Source: an uncultured Bacteroidales bacterium (GTDB taxonomy: Bacteria > Bacteroidota > Bacteroidia > Bacteroidales > Paludibacteraceae). From it: a stretch of DNA of 39,308 nt. The stretch covers positions 1 to 39,308 of the forward strand of contig CACWNR010000023.1 in the NCBI GenBank assembly GCA_902762355.1, given 5' to 3'. Both the position numbers and the translations under genes were made by a program. Below, one piece after another: positions 8,992-19,385 of the stretch. The notes beneath the pieces are model-generated. The model was not told the DNA's origin. It did not search any database and worked only from the letters and a program-made list of their open reading frames with translations. Within the stretch, counting starts at the first letter, position 1. The number at the start of each line of letters is the position of its first letter.

Positions 8992-10305
8992 ATGAACCTA
9001 TTTGCAGCCCGATTAACCGGAAAAATGCTCTCGACGGATGCGTTCGAGAAAACTATTTATGACATGCAGGAGCGTGTTAAACGCTGGCGTGCCATTGAGA
9101 AATCGCCCGAGTTGGCAGAGTACCGGAAGCTAAAGGAAGTGGTGGAGAGTTCGGACTTCCAAGAGAAGAAGAACGAGCTGATCAACCGTAAGTACAAAGA
9201 TACGGACGAGGGCCGTAAGATGACAGCATTCGAGAAACTGAGCTCTTCGCGGAGCATGCGCCGTTATAAGAACGCGGCAGAGAACCCCGTGCTCAAGGAG
9301 TTCCTGGTGTTCCGTGAGACGGAGGATTTTGCGAAGATCAAGAGCGTGAAGGCTTGTCTGACGGACTCGCAGATCCGTAAGTTCAACATGCTGTACTATT
9401 CGCCGTACTACAAGAACTACACGAAGGTGCTCAACTCGTCGGAGTTGCGTCAGTTGCAGGAGTTGGAGAAAGAGATCGTTACTCCGGACTTCCAGAAGCG
9501 TCATGCGCTCTGGGCAGATGCCAAGCGTTGGCAACACTCGGAGGAGTACAAGATCGAGCAGCGTTATAAGGAACTGGCTAACTCGGACGATATCAAGTTC
9601 TTCTTCACCTCCCGCGAGGAGAAGATCGACTGGGCTGAGTTGTTCCGTCCTGCTTTCGATGATGATATGTCGAGCAGTAAGAACTGGAAGCCGGGCTTCG
9701 GTTACGCTAACAAGGCAATGAAAGACGGTCACTCGCGTACCAGCGAGCGTCAGGCGTATAACGGCGGTAAGAACGCCTTCTTCGTTGAAGGCCGCATGGA
9801 TATCGAGACCCGCGAGGAGAGCAAGAAAGCTGTGGCATGGGATGAGAAGAAAGGCTTCACGGAGCAAGTGTTCGACTTCACTTCCGATGTGATGAACACC
9901 AAAGAGGCGTTCGCACAAGAGTCCGGTATGTTCATGGCTAAAGTGCGTAGCCAGGGCGCAGGTCACCATTTCTTCGGTTTGACCACCGGTAAGCCCAATA
10001 GCCCGATCATCTCGCTATATCACTATAACGGTGATCATCATCAGATAGGTCTGGTGAATGGCGCCAAGACGGAGATGGTGGATCTCAATTACATGCCGCG
10101 TTCGATGTATCAGATATATACCTTCCGTTGGACGAAGAACGAGTTGATCTGGTACGTCAATAACCTGGAGGTTCTCCGCTTGCCGAATCGTCTGCCCCAA
10201 GAGGCGATGTTCTACCTTGCACAGAGCTGGCTGCCGATAGCAGAGAAGGGTGGCGAAGGAAAACTGAAAGTGCAATGGGCGCGCGCTTATAAACCAGTAG
10301 AGTGA
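8992..10305 (+). CDS. Helical-repeat protein with C-terminal GH16/concanavalin-like domain
   Basis: The first half (about 15-205) of this 437-aa protein repeats the modules of the upstream gene (RWRAIEKSPELAEYRKLKE, KNAAENPVLKEFLVF, NMLYYSPYYKNYTKVL, TPDFQKRHALWADAKRWQH). The second half (about 215-437) looks like a concanavalin-A/GH16 jelly roll. It ends with YTFRWTKNELIWYVNNLEVLR, then MFYLAQSWLP and LKVQWARAYKP, the usual last strands of that fold. I do not see the ExDxxE catalytic motif of GH16 enzymes, so a binding role is more likely than hydrolysis. There is no signal peptide, which is odd for a glycan-binding fold. Confidence 0.75.
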   Translation: MNLFAARLTGKMLSTDAFEKTIYDMQERVKRWRAIEKSPELAEYRKLKEVVESSDFQEKKNELINRKYKDTDEGRKMTAFEKLSSSRSMRRYKNAAENPVLKEFLVFRETEDFAKIKSVKACLTDSQIRKFNMLYYSPYYKNYTKVLNSSELRQLQELEKEIVTPDFQKRHALWADAKRWQHSEEYKIEQRYKELANSDDIKFFFTSREEKIDWAELFRPAFDDDMSSSKNWKPGFGYANKAMKDGHSRTSERQAYNGGKNAFFVEGRMDIETREESKKAVAWDEKKGFTEQVFDFTSDVMNTKEAFAQESGMFMAKVRSQGAGHHFFGLTTGKPNSPIISLYHYNGDHHQIGLVNGAKTEMVDLNYMPRSMYQIYTFRWTKNELIWYVNNLEVLRLPNRLPQEAMFYLAQSWLPIAEKGGEGKLKVQWARAYKPVE

Positions 10306-10324
10306 TTCCTGAAAACTGACGACT

Positions 10325-11107
10325 ATGTTCCTGATCGGCGGGCCGTGTGCCATCGAAAATAGAGACTGCGTAATGCAGACAGCAGAGACGCTCCGACGCC
10401 TCTGTTACGACCTTGGGATAACGCTGTATTTCAAGTCATCCTTTGACAAAGCGAACCGCACTTCGGCTTCGGCGCGGGGTGTGGGGATGGATGAAGGACT
10501 GCGTATCCTCGAAGAGGTGAAGACCTCTTTCGACCTGCCTATCGTGACCGATGTGCATGAGAGTTGGCAGTGTGCGCCGGCGGCGGAAGTGGTGGATGTG
10601 TTGCAGATACCCGCTTTCCTCAGCCGTCAGACCGATCTGCTACAGGCCGCTGCGGCAACAGGTCGTATCGTGAATGTCAAGAAAGGGCAGTTCATGGCGC
10701 CGTGGGACATGAAAGGGGCGATCGAGAAGATCGAGCAAGTGCAACCGAACGCAGCCCGCGAAGGCAAGGTCTGGCTCACAGAGAGAGGTTCGTCCTTCGG
10801 CTACGGCCGACTGGTAGTAGATATGACCTCGCTCGTGGAGATGCGCCGTTTCGGTTGTCCGGTCGTCTTCGATGCTACCCACTCGGTTCAACAGCCCTCG
10901 TCGCAGGCTGGTATAACAGGCGGTAACCGCGCGATGGTGCCCTACCTGATGCGTGCAGCACTCGCCGTGGGCGTGGACGGACTCTTCATAGAGACCCATC
11001 CCGACCCCGATAAGGCGATATCTGATGCCGCCAATCAAGTCAGACTCGACGATATGAAAGCCCTGTTGCAACAGGCGCTGGAGATAGATGCACTCATTAA
11101 TCGTTAA
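10325..11107 (+). CDS. kdsA: 3-deoxy-8-phosphooctulonate synthase (KDO-8-P synthase)
   Basis: KdsA condenses phosphoenolpyruvate with arabinose 5-phosphate to make KDO 8-phosphate for lipopolysaccharide inner core, in the cytoplasm. The 260-aa protein shows GGPCAIENRD at the N-terminus, YFKSSFDKANRTS, PIVTDVHES, QIPAFLSRQTDLL, VNVKKGQFMAPWDMKG, the segment DATHSVQQPS and IETHPDPDKA near the C-terminus, all typical of the family. It sits 19 bp behind the lectin-like gene and 27 bp before the uridine kinase gene in the gyrB-folE run. Confidence 0.96.
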   Translation: MFLIGGPCAIENRDCVMQTAETLRRLCYDLGITLYFKSSFDKANRTSASARGVGMDEGLRILEEVKTSFDLPIVTDVHESWQCAPAAEVVDVLQIPAFLSRQTDLLQAAAATGRIVNVKKGQFMAPWDMKGAIEKIEQVQPNAAREGKVWLTERGSSFGYGRLVVDMTSLVEMRRFGCPVVFDATHSVQQPSSQAGITGGNRAMVPYLMRAALAVGVDGLFIETHPDPDKAISDAANQVRLDDMKALLQQALEIDALINR

Positions 11108-11134
11108 ACGATAACCCGTAACCCATAAGCCCAT

Positions 11135-12829
11135 ATGGAAAAGACCATTACCATTTATTGCAAGAACACCCGCACGTATCATGAAGTGCCCCGTGGCATC
11201 TCGCTTATTCAACTCAAAGACCTCATCGGTCTGCAGTTGAAATACCCGATCATCGCGGCACATGTGAACTACAAAGTGGAGAACTTGGACTTCCTGCTCT
11301 ACAAACCCAAAGATGTGGAGTTCCTCGATGCTTCTTCGCCTTCCGGCATGCGCGTGTATGTGCGCACACTTGGTATGGTCATCGGCGCAGCGGTCAATGA
11401 GTTGTATCCTGATATGGACTTGCGCGTGGAGCACCCGATCAGTAAGGGGTATTACTGCACGCTCCAATGGCATCAGGACAAGACCACGGAGATAGGTGAA
11501 GAGAAAGAACCGCCTGTGCTGACGCGGGAGATGGTGAAAGCGATCAAAGAGCGGATGCTGCAGATCATCGCCGAGAACCGACCCATCATCGAGGAGGAGA
11601 AGCAGACCAAAGAGGTGATTAAGATGTTCGCCGACCGGTATAACAACGAATCGTCGATCTTCGAAGCCCTCGGTAATCCCTACTGCCGTTATTTCCGAAT
11701 GGGCGAGTACATCGATTATTACACGAATGTGCTATTGCCCAGTTCCGGCTATATCAATGTGTTCGACGTGCGCCTGTTCCAAGACGGATTGCTGCTGCGT
11801 ATCCCGAACCGTAATAACCCGACCGTCCTCGAGGATGAGGTGGCGCAGGACAAGATGTTCTCCATCTTCCAGGAGTACAACCGTTGGAACAAACTGCTGC
11901 GCATCAATAACGTGAGCGATTTCAATGTAGCCTGCAAGCAGAACAAGTCCTTCGGACTGATCAAGTTAGCCGAAGCGTTGCACGAGAAGAAGATCGCCCA
12001 GATCGCCGATGCGATTGCCGAGAAACGGCCGAAGATCGTCTTTATCTCTGGTGCATCGTCTTCCGGTAAGACCACGTTCTCCAAGCGTCTCCAGATCCAG
12101 TTGCTCGTAAACGGTATCCGTCCCGAAGTGCTGTCTATGGACGATTATTTTGTTAACCGTGTGGACACGCCGAAAGATGAGAACGGACAATATGATTTCG
12201 AGGACGTCAATGCCGTCGATCTGCCGTTCTTCCGCCAGCAGATGCACGACCTGATGGAAGGTCAAGAGGTCAATCTGCCGACCTATGACTTCACGAAAGG
12301 TGAGCGTGTCTTCCGTGGCAATAAACTGAAACTGCAGAAAGACTCTGTATTGGTCATCGAAGGACTCCATGCCCTCAATCCCTGCATCCTGCCCGATGTG
12401 GATAAGAGCCTGACGTATAAAATCTACGTCTCGGCGCTGACGACTATCAATATCGATAACCATAACTGGATCCCAACAACCGATATCCGTTTGCTCCGCC
12501 GCGTCGTTCGTGACTATAAGTACCGCGGTTATTCGGCGCGCGAGACGATTGCTCGTTGCCCGTCGGTGATACGCGGCGAGACCAAATGGGTCTATCCGTT
12601 CCAAGAGGAAGCGGATGTGATGTTCAACTCGGCGCTGATCTTCGAGTTCGCTGTGCTCAAACGCCATGCCGAACCGATCCTTCAGGAGGTGCCTAAGTTC
12701 TGCGAGGAATATACGGAGGCGCACAGGCTGCTCAAGTTCCTGCAGTACTTCATTCCGATCCCCGAGAAAGAGATTCCGCCTACATCGTTCTTGCGTGAGT
12801 TCGTCGGTGGTTCGTCCTTCCGGTATTAA
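11135..12829 (+). CDS. Uridine/nucleoside kinase with N-terminal TGS-like domain
   Basis: This 564-aa protein combines an N-terminal region similar to the TGS and editing-like segments of threonyl-tRNA synthetase (about 1-200) with a phosphoribulokinase/uridine kinase domain. The TGS-like part includes KTITIYCKNTRTYHEVPRGI. The kinase part carries the P-loop GASSSGKTTF (306-315), the SMDDYFVNR motif and EGLHALNP. The fusion is common in Bacteroidetes and is usually annotated as nucleoside kinase or uridine kinase; uridine phosphorylation to UMP is the expected reaction. The role of the synthetase-like half is unknown. Confidence 0.9.
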   Translation: MEKTITIYCKNTRTYHEVPRGISLIQLKDLIGLQLKYPIIAAHVNYKVENLDFLLYKPKDVEFLDASSPSGMRVYVRTLGMVIGAAVNELYPDMDLRVEHPISKGYYCTLQWHQDKTTEIGEEKEPPVLTREMVKAIKERMLQIIAENRPIIEEEKQTKEVIKMFADRYNNESSIFEALGNPYCRYFRMGEYIDYYTNVLLPSSGYINVFDVRLFQDGLLLRIPNRNNPTVLEDEVAQDKMFSIFQEYNRWNKLLRINNVSDFNVACKQNKSFGLIKLAEALHEKKIAQIADAIAEKRPKIVFISGASSSGKTTFSKRLQIQLLVNGIRPEVLSMDDYFVNRVDTPKDENGQYDFEDVNAVDLPFFRQQMHDLMEGQEVNLPTYDFTKGERVFRGNKLKLQKDSVLVIEGLHALNPCILPDVDKSLTYKIYVSALTTINIDNHNWIPTTDIRLLRRVVRDYKYRGYSARETIARCPSVIRGETKWVYPFQEEADVMFNSALIFEFAVLKRHAEPILQEVPKFCEEYTEAHRLLKFLQYFIPIPEKEIPPTSFLREFVGGSSFRY

Positions 12830-12871
12830 TGGCACGAAATTTGAAATCAAAAATCAAAAATCAGAGATAGA

Positions 12872-13261
12872 ATGCATATAATTCTCGTCATATTATTGAG
12901 TATCTTCGACTCGCTTCCCGGCGTGCAGATCATTCAGGACTCCACGGTGGGCGTCTTGTTGGACGAGGCCATCAACGGCAAGCACGAATTGGTCGAAATA
13001 GAAGGATACCGTGTGCAGATATACTCCTCCAACCAGCAGCAGACCGCCAAAACGGAGGCGCTGGAGCTGGAGACGAGACTTAAAGATGCCATCAGTCAGA
13101 CGGTCTATGTGCAGTATTTGCCGCCGTTCTGGAAAGTGCGCGTGGGTGACTTCCGTACCTACGATGAGGCGCGTGAGTATAAACGGCAATTCGTGGCGCA
13201 ATACCCTGATCTGATGGGAGATACGTATATTGTGCGCGATAAAATACTGGTAATGCAATAA
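12872..13261 (+). CDS. SPOR-domain protein, probably exported
   Basis: The 129-aa product begins with a hydrophobic stretch ([17 protein letters not shown]) that looks like a signal peptide or anchor. Residues about 45-125 form a SPOR domain: [20 protein letters not shown], then [22 protein letters not shown] and a terminal strand. SPOR domains bind denuded peptidoglycan glycan strands at division sites, so an envelope role is likely. The stop TAA overlaps the folE ATG by one base (TAATG), suggesting coupled translation. Confidence 0.85.
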   Translation: MHIILVILLSIFDSLPGVQIIQDSTVGVLLDEAINGKHELVEIEGYRVQIYSSNQQQTAKTEALELETRLKDAISQTVYVQYLPPFWKVRVGDFRTYDEAREYKRQFVAQYPDLMGDTYIVRDKILVMQ

Positions 13262-13845
13262 TGGATTTGCAAGAGTTTCATAGTAATCCCGAGGTGACTG
13301 CCGCGATTGAGAAAGCGGTGGAGGCAACCTTGCAGCAGATAGGTGAAGACCCGCAGCGTGAAGGCCTGAAGAAGACCCCGCATCGCGTGGGCAAGGCCTT
13401 GCAGTTCCTGACCAAAGGGTATAAGGAAGATCCGGAGGCGATACTCCGTTCGGCATTGTTCGAAGAGGACTATCGTCAGATGGTGGTGGTCAAAGATATC
13501 GATTTCTATTCGCTCTGCGAGCATCACATGTTGCCATTCTTCGGTAAGGTGCATGTGGCGTATATCCCCAACGGACGTATCACAGGACTGAGTAAGATCG
13601 CCCGCGTGGTGGATGTGTTTGCCCGCCGTTTACAAGTGCAAGAACGCCTCACGACCCAGATCAAAGATTGTATTCAGAACACCTTGGATCCGCTGGGTGT
13701 GATGGTGGTTATCGAAGCCGAGCACCTCTGTATGCAGATGCGAGGCGTGCAGAAACAGCACGCGATGACTGTTACATCGGACTTCACCGGTGTCTTCCAG
13801 CAGGCCAAGACCCGCGAGGAGTTCATGAAACTGATCAAGGGATGA
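13261..13845 (+). CDS. folE: GTP cyclohydrolase I
   Basis: FolE converts GTP to 7,8-dihydroneopterin triphosphate, the first step of folate biosynthesis. The 194-aa protein carries [19 protein letters not shown], the zinc and substrate motif [20 protein letters not shown] (Cys and His ligands) and [20 protein letters not shown]. Near the end [18 protein letters not shown] supplies the second zinc cysteine. The start is fixed by the TAATG overlap with the SPOR gene. Its last 11 bp overlap the 3' end of the convergent porZ-like gene, so no terminator fits between the two coding regions. Confidence 0.97.
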   Translation: MDLQEFHSNPEVTAAIEKAVEATLQQIGEDPQREGLKKTPHRVGKALQFLTKGYKEDPEAILRSALFEEDYRQMVVVKDIDFYSLCEHHMLPFFGKVHVAYIPNGRITGLSKIARVVDVFARRLQVQERLTTQIKDCIQNTLDPLGVMVVIEAEHLCMQMRGVQKQHAMTVTSDFTGVFQQAKTREEFMKLIKG

Positions 13846-16800
13846 ACATGATCTTCACGGCCGTGTGTCCACCCGTGGTGTTGCACAGCGCCGTGTAGAT
13901 ACCCGGAGTAGCACGCTTACCGTACGCATCCTTCCCGTCCCATACTGCCGTGCCGCCGTGGCTACGCGTCTTGCATACCAAATTACCTCCACTATCAATG
14001 ATTCGTACTTCGGAGTTATCCATCAGACCTGTGATGGTGATCACTCCGCTGTAGCCCGGCCGTACGGGGTTGGGGTAGGCGTAGGCGTTCTCCATCGTCT
14101 CTTGCGCTTCGCTCGCGTCGCTGCGGTAAGAGGCTATACCGTTGTCCGTACCGACAAACACTTCGCCTGTCGTCGGATGGATAGTAATGGACTGAATACT
14201 ATTGGATGGTAGCAGCGAGTTCGTCTCAGTGAAATGCGCTACGGTGATTGTGTCATCTTCTATTAGATAGAGTCCTGAACCTGCCGTACCGATCCACATT
14301 CGGTTACCGCCGTCCACCGCCATGCAGTTGATCTGCTCATCGCCCATCAGGTAATCACCTAAGCCCGTACCGTCGTTGCGGGGGATGATGATGCGGTAAC
14401 ATGCATTCGATGTGAAGAAGTCCGTCTCGGCCTTAAGAAGGAATAAGCCTTTTTCTGTTCCGATCCATATACGGTCATTGTGGTCTTGCGCGAAGCACTG
14501 GAATGTAGACGGGGCAATCAGTTTGCCGTTTTGATCAATGAACTCACTGCGCTTTACACACCGGTCATCGCCGCTGCTGAACGGTGTACCACCATCATCC
14601 AGCAGTATTACTCCCTGCGTGGAACGCTGATCGAACATCCACTTACGTTTCGTGCTTCTGCGATCTACCCATATGCCGCTCGGCGTGGTGAATGTGAGAT
14701 TCGTGCCGTTGGGGTATAGACGCAATGCGTGCCATTGGCCGTTAGGAGATAGGATATGCAGCGGTTGACCGATATCTGTCGCATTCAAAACCCAAAGATT
14801 ACCCTGTTCGTCCAGCATAGCTCCGTCTGTACGCGTGTAGTATTCCGGTTTGTCAATCGTCGCATTGACAGGCTTTAGCGTGCTGTTGGTGTAGGTGTAA
14901 CGTTGTGTGAGTGTATAGTCACGGAACTCCAGTACACCCGTTCCGTAGGTAGCCACGAAGAAATGCCCTGCATCTTGCGGGTCTACGGCGATGCTCACCG
15001 GATCCAGTATGCGCAGGTTCGCAATACCGTCCACCACATACTCATCGATACCACGCCATGTCAAACCGTCGTAGATATTCATGCGGAAATCACGGATGTA
15101 CTCACCTGCCCAACGACCGCCTACTAGAGCGTAGATATGATTAGCGGCGGTATGCATGCAATATCCGGAATTGCTGTTCGGGCCGCTGGGGTGATAGATC
15201 TCCTCGCCTGAAGAGTTCACGCGAATCAAACCCCAGTTCTTCTCGCCCAGCCAATACTCACCTTGCGAATAAACGGCATCGTGGATATAATACCGGTCGT
15301 ATAAACCGATCCGTTGTCCGTCTTCCGTCAACCGATAGAGGATATGTCCCTCCGTGCAGAACAGCAATTGACCGTCTGAAGCATGGATCCAGTCGATAGC
15401 CTCCGGTCGAACCAATTCCCATGAACTGCCGTTGCGCATATAAAGCGAGTCATGTTGCAGAGCGTAGAGTTTGTCTTGATAGACTACCGCTTGCTGAATC
15501 TTCTCGCACGGCATCGCTTCCGACTTCCAGAACGAGTAATCCACCAGATTGTCGTGTAACGACGCCTTATACAGCGTGTCGAAGGAGAAAGCATATAGCG
15601 AGTCACCTATCTCTACCACTTGCTGAATATCCAGCGCTGCGGCGTTCGAACCGATATAATAGGTGTCTGCTACTTCTCCTTTCTTTGTGTTGATGGCCAC
15701 GATACCGAATGGCATCGCCAGATATGTGTATCGCGAACCCGATGTGATGCTGTTGATAGTCAAAGCGATCGTGCCGGCTTTCAGATTCAAATCCGGTATC
15801 TGCGTTACTTTCCCATCTCGGTCGAGCAGGTCGATGCGGCCGTCCGTATAACCGATCACGAGCACATCCTCCTTCTTATCATAAGCGATATGTGCGATAG
15901 TCGATCCGTTCAAACCGCTGGCTTTACTCCAGTACTTCAATGTCCCGTCGGCGCGGTCATAAGCGAAGAGCGAACTGTTTCCTACGGCATAGACAACATG
16001 CGGAGCAGCAACTACTTCCGTTGCATTCACGTACGAGAGATGTAGCTTCCATTGCATCATAGATCCCATCTCTGATCCGTCTGTTTTCTCTCCATTCTGG
16101 CCGTTCAGACCTTCTTCCGAACCGTCCGGGTCGTATTCTACCAAGCCCTCCGCCGTACCGATCCACACCTTGCTTGATTCATCAATAGCCAAGGACAGGA
16201 TGCCGTTGGAAGGCATAGCCGAGTTATCGGTTGTGTAGTGTGCGAGCACTTCGGTTAAGGCATTGTCCAGAACATATACACCTGCAGTCTTGGTACCCAC
16301 CCAGATGTGTTGGTCTTCGTCAAAATCGATATCCATGATCTCATGTGCGCTCAGGAGATCATCTCCGTTGTCGTCTGTTATCTCAGGACGGAAACAACGG
16401 TCGGAGGTAAAGAAGTCCGTCTCGCTCTCAATGACGGTGATGCCGTTCTCTGTGCCCATTAGAATCCGTCCATCAGCCATCTGGCGAAGGACTCGGAGTG
16501 CTCCAAAGCGGAATGTTTGACCATGTTGATCCGTCCATTCACTGCGGATGATAAACTGATCATCGTCTTCTTCCCATGTGCCGTTGTCATCCAGTAGTCC
16601 CAAGCCTGGGAGAGCACGCGCCGCACCGATCCATTTACGATGCGGATATCGGTTGTCAAAGACCAAACCGCCCGGAGTATTGAGAGCAAGAGCAGCATTG
16701 CCATTGCGAACAGTGATGGCATGCCATACATGGGAGGCATCAACGCATTGCAGCTGCTTCTCACTACCGGCATTCAAGAACCATAGATGACCGTTCGCGT

Positions 16801-17902
16801 CAAAACGAGCCCAAATCACACGAGTGTACATTTCCGGTTGATTGGCTATGACAGAAACTAACGTGTTGTCTCCACCGGCGATATCGTGACGAACTAGTGT
16901 ATCATGGTCGAACTCATACAAACCGGTTCCGTAACTGGGTATAAAATAATGATTGATATTCTGCGGATCAACGGCTACATCCATGAAATCTTTTGCCGCC
17001 ATACCCGTCTTGGCCTGTATCGCGTCGGTGGGAATATTGATCCATTGTGTACCGTCGTAGCGCATTATGATTCCCGGGAAGAGGTCTTGCGCAGCCCAAG
17101 CTCCACCGGGAACAACCCATACCTGACCTTGTTTGGCCGTCATTCGGTAGGGCTTGTTTAGCATCGGACCATTCGGCTTATAGGTCAGTCGATCCGTGGC
17201 TGTATAGCGCACAATACCTTCTGCTCCGCCCGCGTACCAGTTGTCCGAGCCGTCCTGGTAATGTATACCTTTCTCGGTGTCCGGAGCAATACGACCGCTG
17301 CGGATCTCACGATGCCAGTAAGTATAATCCACCAAGTTGTCACTCAGTGCTGCGCTGAACAGACTATCGTCCGTGAAGGCGTATATACTGTCGTTCGTCA
17401 CCACCACATCCTTCACCGGTGTCTCCTGACCGCCCGGACGCAACCAATAACTATCCACCAGTTTATTATCCCTCAGATTCATCGTCTGCACACCGTAATG
17501 CGTGGACAGATAGGCCGTACGACCCTTGAGCGTCACGTTATAGATCGTCTTGCGTTGCGTCATGTCCTTGTCGTACAGCTCGCCGATATACTTCACGCCG
17601 TTCGATGACAAGATATCGATCTTACCGTTGCTGTAAGCAATGATCAACTGCTCACCCGTTGCATCGTAATGGATACACGTGATACCCACCTCATGCAGAC
17701 CGGACTGGCGGTTATACACCTTGATCTGCTCCGATTGTTTATCGACGCTGAACAGACTGCCATCCGAGATGGCGAACACCTTGTCCGATGACATCGCTAT
17801 CTGCGTGATGTTGTTATACGCAAAGTGTGTACGCCACGCAGCTGCTTGCGACGTGAGACCGATTGTCAATGCAATCCCCAATATGTATTTGCGGAGTTTC
17901 AT
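13835..17902 (-). CDS. porZ: PorZ-like beta-propeller protein with two fused propeller units
   Basis: PorZ is a surface two-component-regulator-like propeller protein of the type IX secretion system attachment complex. The 1355-aa product has a signal peptide (ending near SQAAA, residue 22) and the PorZ opening [14 protein letters not shown]. From about residue 613 a second, divergent copy begins with [14 protein letters not shown]. Matched landmarks are DNLVDYTYW (about 188) and DNLVDYSFW (about 784), SYGTGLYEF and TYGTGVLEF, and [10 protein letters not shown] and [10 protein letters not shown]. Typical PorZ is about 780 aa with one such unit. A C-terminal FlgD-like beta domain starts at [11 protein letters not shown] (about 1270). 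The gene starts by a 4-bp overlap with rdgB and ends inside folE. Confidence 0.8.
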   Translation of the reverse strand: MKLRKYILGIALTIGLTSQAAAWRTHFAYNNITQIAMSSDKVFAISDGSLFSVDKQSEQIKVYNRQSGLHEVGITCIHYDATGEQLIIAYSNGKIDILSSNGVKYIGELYDKDMTQRKTIYNVTLKGRTAYLSTHYGVQTMNLRDNKLVDSYWLRPGGQETPVKDVVVTNDSIYAFTDDSLFSAALSDNLVDYTYWHREIRSGRIAPDTEKGIHYQDGSDNWYAGGAEGIVRYTATDRLTYKPNGPMLNKPYRMTAKQGQVWVVPGGAWAAQDLFPGIIMRYDGTQWINIPTDAIQAKTGMAAKDFMDVAVDPQNINHYFIPSYGTGLYEFDHDTLVRHDIAGGDNTLVSVIANQPEMYTRVIWARFDANGHLWFLNAGSEKQLQCVDASHVWHAITVRNGNAALALNTPGGLVFDNRYPHRKWIGAARALPGLGLLDDNGTWEEDDDQFIIRSEWTDQHGQTFRFGALRVLRQMADGRILMGTENGITVIESETDFFTSDRCFRPEITDDNGDDLLSAHEIMDIDFDEDQHIWVGTKTAGVYVLDNALTEVLAHYTTDNSAMPSNGILSLAIDESSKVWIGTAEGLVEYDPDGSEEGLNGQNGEKTDGSEMGSMMQWKLHLSYVNATEVVAAPHVVYAVGNSSLFAYDRADGTLKYWSKASGLNGSTIAHIAYDKKEDVLVIGYTDGRIDLLDRDGKVTQIPDLNLKAGTIALTINSITSGSRYTYLAMPFGIVAINTKKGEVADTYYIGSNAAALDIQQVVEIGDSLYAFSFDTLYKASLHDNLVDYSFWKSEAMPCEKIQQAVVYQDKLYALQHDSLYMRNGSSWELVRPEAIDWIHASDGQLLFCTEGHILYRLTEDGQRIGLYDRYYIHDAVYSQGEYWLGEKNWGLIRVNSSGEEIYHPSGPNSNSGYCMHTAANHIYALVGGRWAGEYIRDFRMNIYDGLTWRGIDEYVVDGIANLRILDPVSIAVDPQDAGHFFVATYGTGVLEFRDYTLTQRYTYTNSTLKPVNATIDKPEYYTRTDGAMLDEQGNLWVLNATDIGQPLHILSPNGQWHALRLYPNGTNLTFTTPSGIWVDRRSTKRKWMFDQRSTQGVILLDDGGTPFSSGDDRCVKRSEFIDQNGKLIAPSTFQCFAQDHNDRIWIGTEKGLFLLKAETDFFTSNACYRIIIPRNDGTGLGDYLMGDEQINCMAVDGGNRMWIGTAGSGLYLIEDDTITVAHFTETNSLLPSNSIQSITIHPTTGEVFVGTDNGIASYRSDASEAQETMENAYAYPNPVRPGYSGVITITGLMDNSEVRIIDSGGNLVCKTRSHGGTAVWDGKDAYGKRATPGIYTALCNTTGGHTAVKIMFIP

Positions 17903-18576
17903 TTCTTTGCGAGTATTTTAACTAATTCTGCAAGTGCTCGCGATCTATGACTGATGCTGTTCTTTATTTCTGCCGGTAACTCACCGAAGGTCTTGTCGTA
18001 CCCCTCCGGAATGAATACCGGATCGTAACCAAACCCTCCATTGCCGTATTCTTCTTCCGCTATTCGTCCGCGCACGATTCCGCTCACCTGTAGCGTAGCG
18101 TCCTGCAGGCGCTCTGCGCCGTCCTTTAACCTTATAAGCGTGATCACCGTCCGGAATTGTGCGGATCGGTCTTCTTTTCCTTTCAATTCCCGCAAAGCCT
18201 TTGTGCGATTGGCTTTGAAGATCATTATTTCATCATTGAGCGGCGTAGCCGCGCTCATTCCATCATTGGTTAGGTACCATCGTGCCGTATAGACTCCCGG
18301 TTTGCCGCCCAATGCATCAATTTCCAGCCCCGTATCATCCGCAAACACACCGTCTACACCATTTAGCGCAGCGTCACCATTCATCAATCTATCATGGATA
18401 AACGCAGCAACCGCCTCTGCTTTTATCTTACTGTTCTCCTCCAGCGTCGTTCCTGTCTCGTCTATCTCTGCCTCGAAACCGATATCGCGCAGACTCAGTA
18501 CCTCAATGCCTTCCGGCATGATCCTGCGCACTTCCTCTAACTTATGCGCATTATTTGATGCAAAAACTAAAGCCAT
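17899..18576 (-). CDS. rdgB: RdgB/HAM1 non-canonical purine NTP pyrophosphatase
   Basis: This enzyme hydrolyses dITP, ITP and XTP to monophosphates and clears deaminated purines from the nucleotide pool. The 225-aa product starts MALVFASNNAHKLEE (SxNxxK nucleotide-binding motif). It has VFADDTGLEIDALGGKPG with the catalytic Asp pair, GGFGYDPVFIP, and the terminal SHRSRALAEL. At 225 aa it is longer than the usual 195-200 because of an insert around residues 68-75 and 105-125. It overlaps the following porZ-like gene by 4 bp (ATGA) and is probably co-transcribed with DUF2147 upstream. Confidence 0.95.
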   Translation of the reverse strand: MALVFASNNAHKLEEVRRIMPEGIEVLSLRDIGFEAEIDETGTTLEENSKIKAEAVAAFIHDRLMNGDAALNGVDGVFADDTGLEIDALGGKPGVYTARWYLTNDGMSAATPLNDEIMIFKANRTKALRELKGKEDRSAQFRTVITLIRLKDGAERLQDATLQVSGIVRGRIAEEEYGNGGFGYDPVFIPEGYDKTFGELPAEIKNSISHRSRALAELVKILAKK

Positions 18577-18621
18577 ATTATTCTTTTCTTTTTTTTATAG
18601 CGAAGAGTAGCATACTGAGCG

Positions 18622-19047
18622 CTACTTTACCCACTCTTGATTGCGTCCCAAGAACCCGCGCTTGTCCAGCGAACCGCGCAGCACTAACTTGTCGTCCTTC
18701 AGGTATATCTTGCCGTAGTAGAACTTACCGCTCTCCGGATCAAGCACCTTTCCGCCGACTAACTCGCCGTTCTCCGCTTTCATGCCGCGGATGATTACCA
18801 GTCCTACGATGGGTTTGTTGTAATCTTCGCCCTTGCATTGATCGCACTTCAGATCCAAGTCGGTGTACATCAGCATCTTACTGATCTTGCCGTAATAGAG
18901 CCCGTCTGAACCTTTGTAGATCGTCACTACCGAACGTTTCTCACCTGTCTTGTCATCGACGGTCTTCCAGTCGCCCAAAATCTTATTCACCTGAGCGCTT
19001 GTACTCATCGCCACCAATAGGAGCACTATGATTCCAATTTGTCGCAT
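18622..19047 (-). CDS. DUF2147 domain secreted protein
   Basis: The 141-aa product has a signal peptide (MRQIGIIVLLLVAMSTSAQ) and a DUF2147 beta-barrel-like region: GDWKTVDDKTGEKRSVVTIY near the start, then PIVGLVIIRGMK and SGKFYYGKIYLKDDKLVLRG. It ends in a short variant of the family's W-rich C-terminus (RNQEWVK). CDQCKG contributes two cysteines. The function of the family is not established; members are periplasmic or outer-membrane-facing. It is the first gene of the rdgB-porZ unit and has a consensus promoter 20-50 bp upstream. Confidence 0.9.
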   Translation of the reverse strand: MRQIGIIVLLLVAMSTSAQVNKILGDWKTVDDKTGEKRSVVTIYKGSDGLYYGKISKMLMYTDLDLKCDQCKGEDYNKPIVGLVIIRGMKAENGELVGGKVLDPESGKFYYGKIYLKDDKLVLRGSLDKRGFLGRNQEWVK

Positions 19048-19066
19048 AATTACTCAATTTAGGCTG

Positions 19067-19098
19067 CAAATTTACAAAAAATAATCCGAATATTCAAA
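19067..19098 (-). promoter_or_regulatory. Promoter for DUF2147-rdgB-porZ
   Basis: On the minus strand TTTG (19098 to 19095) and TAAATTTG (19074 to 19067) are 20 bp apart, a full match to the Bacteroidetes -33/-7 consensus, 20 bp upstream of the DUF2147 ATG. Confidence 0.75.
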
Positions 19099-19134
19099 GA
19101 AAATGCACTTTTTTTGCATTTTTTTTCAAAAATA

Positions 19135-19166
19135 TTTGGTCATATCAATTTTTTGTAGTACTTTTG
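19135..19166 (+). promoter_or_regulatory. Promoter for the tRNA cluster
   Basis: TTTG at 19135-19138 and TACTTTTG at 19159-19166, spaced 20 bp, match the Bacteroidetes consensus. tRNA-Gly begins about 55 bp downstream. Confidence 0.75.
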
Positions 19167-19220
19167 CACCCGCTTTCGAGAGAAAAGCAAATTGATCTTA
19201 CTTTTAGAGTCAAAAAGATT

Positions 19221-19293
<73 letters not shown>

Positions 19294-19303
19294 CTTTTTT
19301 TTT

Positions 19304-19385
19304 GCCCAGATGGCGGAATTGGTAGACGCGTGCGTTTCAGGTGCGCATGCCGCGAGGTGTGCAGGTTCGAGTCCTGTTCTGGGCA
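19304..19385 (+). tRNA. tRNA-Leu(CAG)
   Basis: An 82-nt class II tRNA. Acceptor GCCCAGA pairs with TCTGGGC, the D-loop is TGGCGGAATTGGTAGACGC, the anticodon loop is TTCAGGT (anticodon CAG) between TGCGT and GCGCA, a long variable arm follows, and the T-arm contains GGTTCGAGTCC. Discriminator base A. Confidence 0.96.

Noticed and set aside
8992-10305. A secreted GH16 glycoside hydrolase
   Set aside because: No signal peptide and no ExDxxE catalytic motif are visible, so only the fold is claimed.
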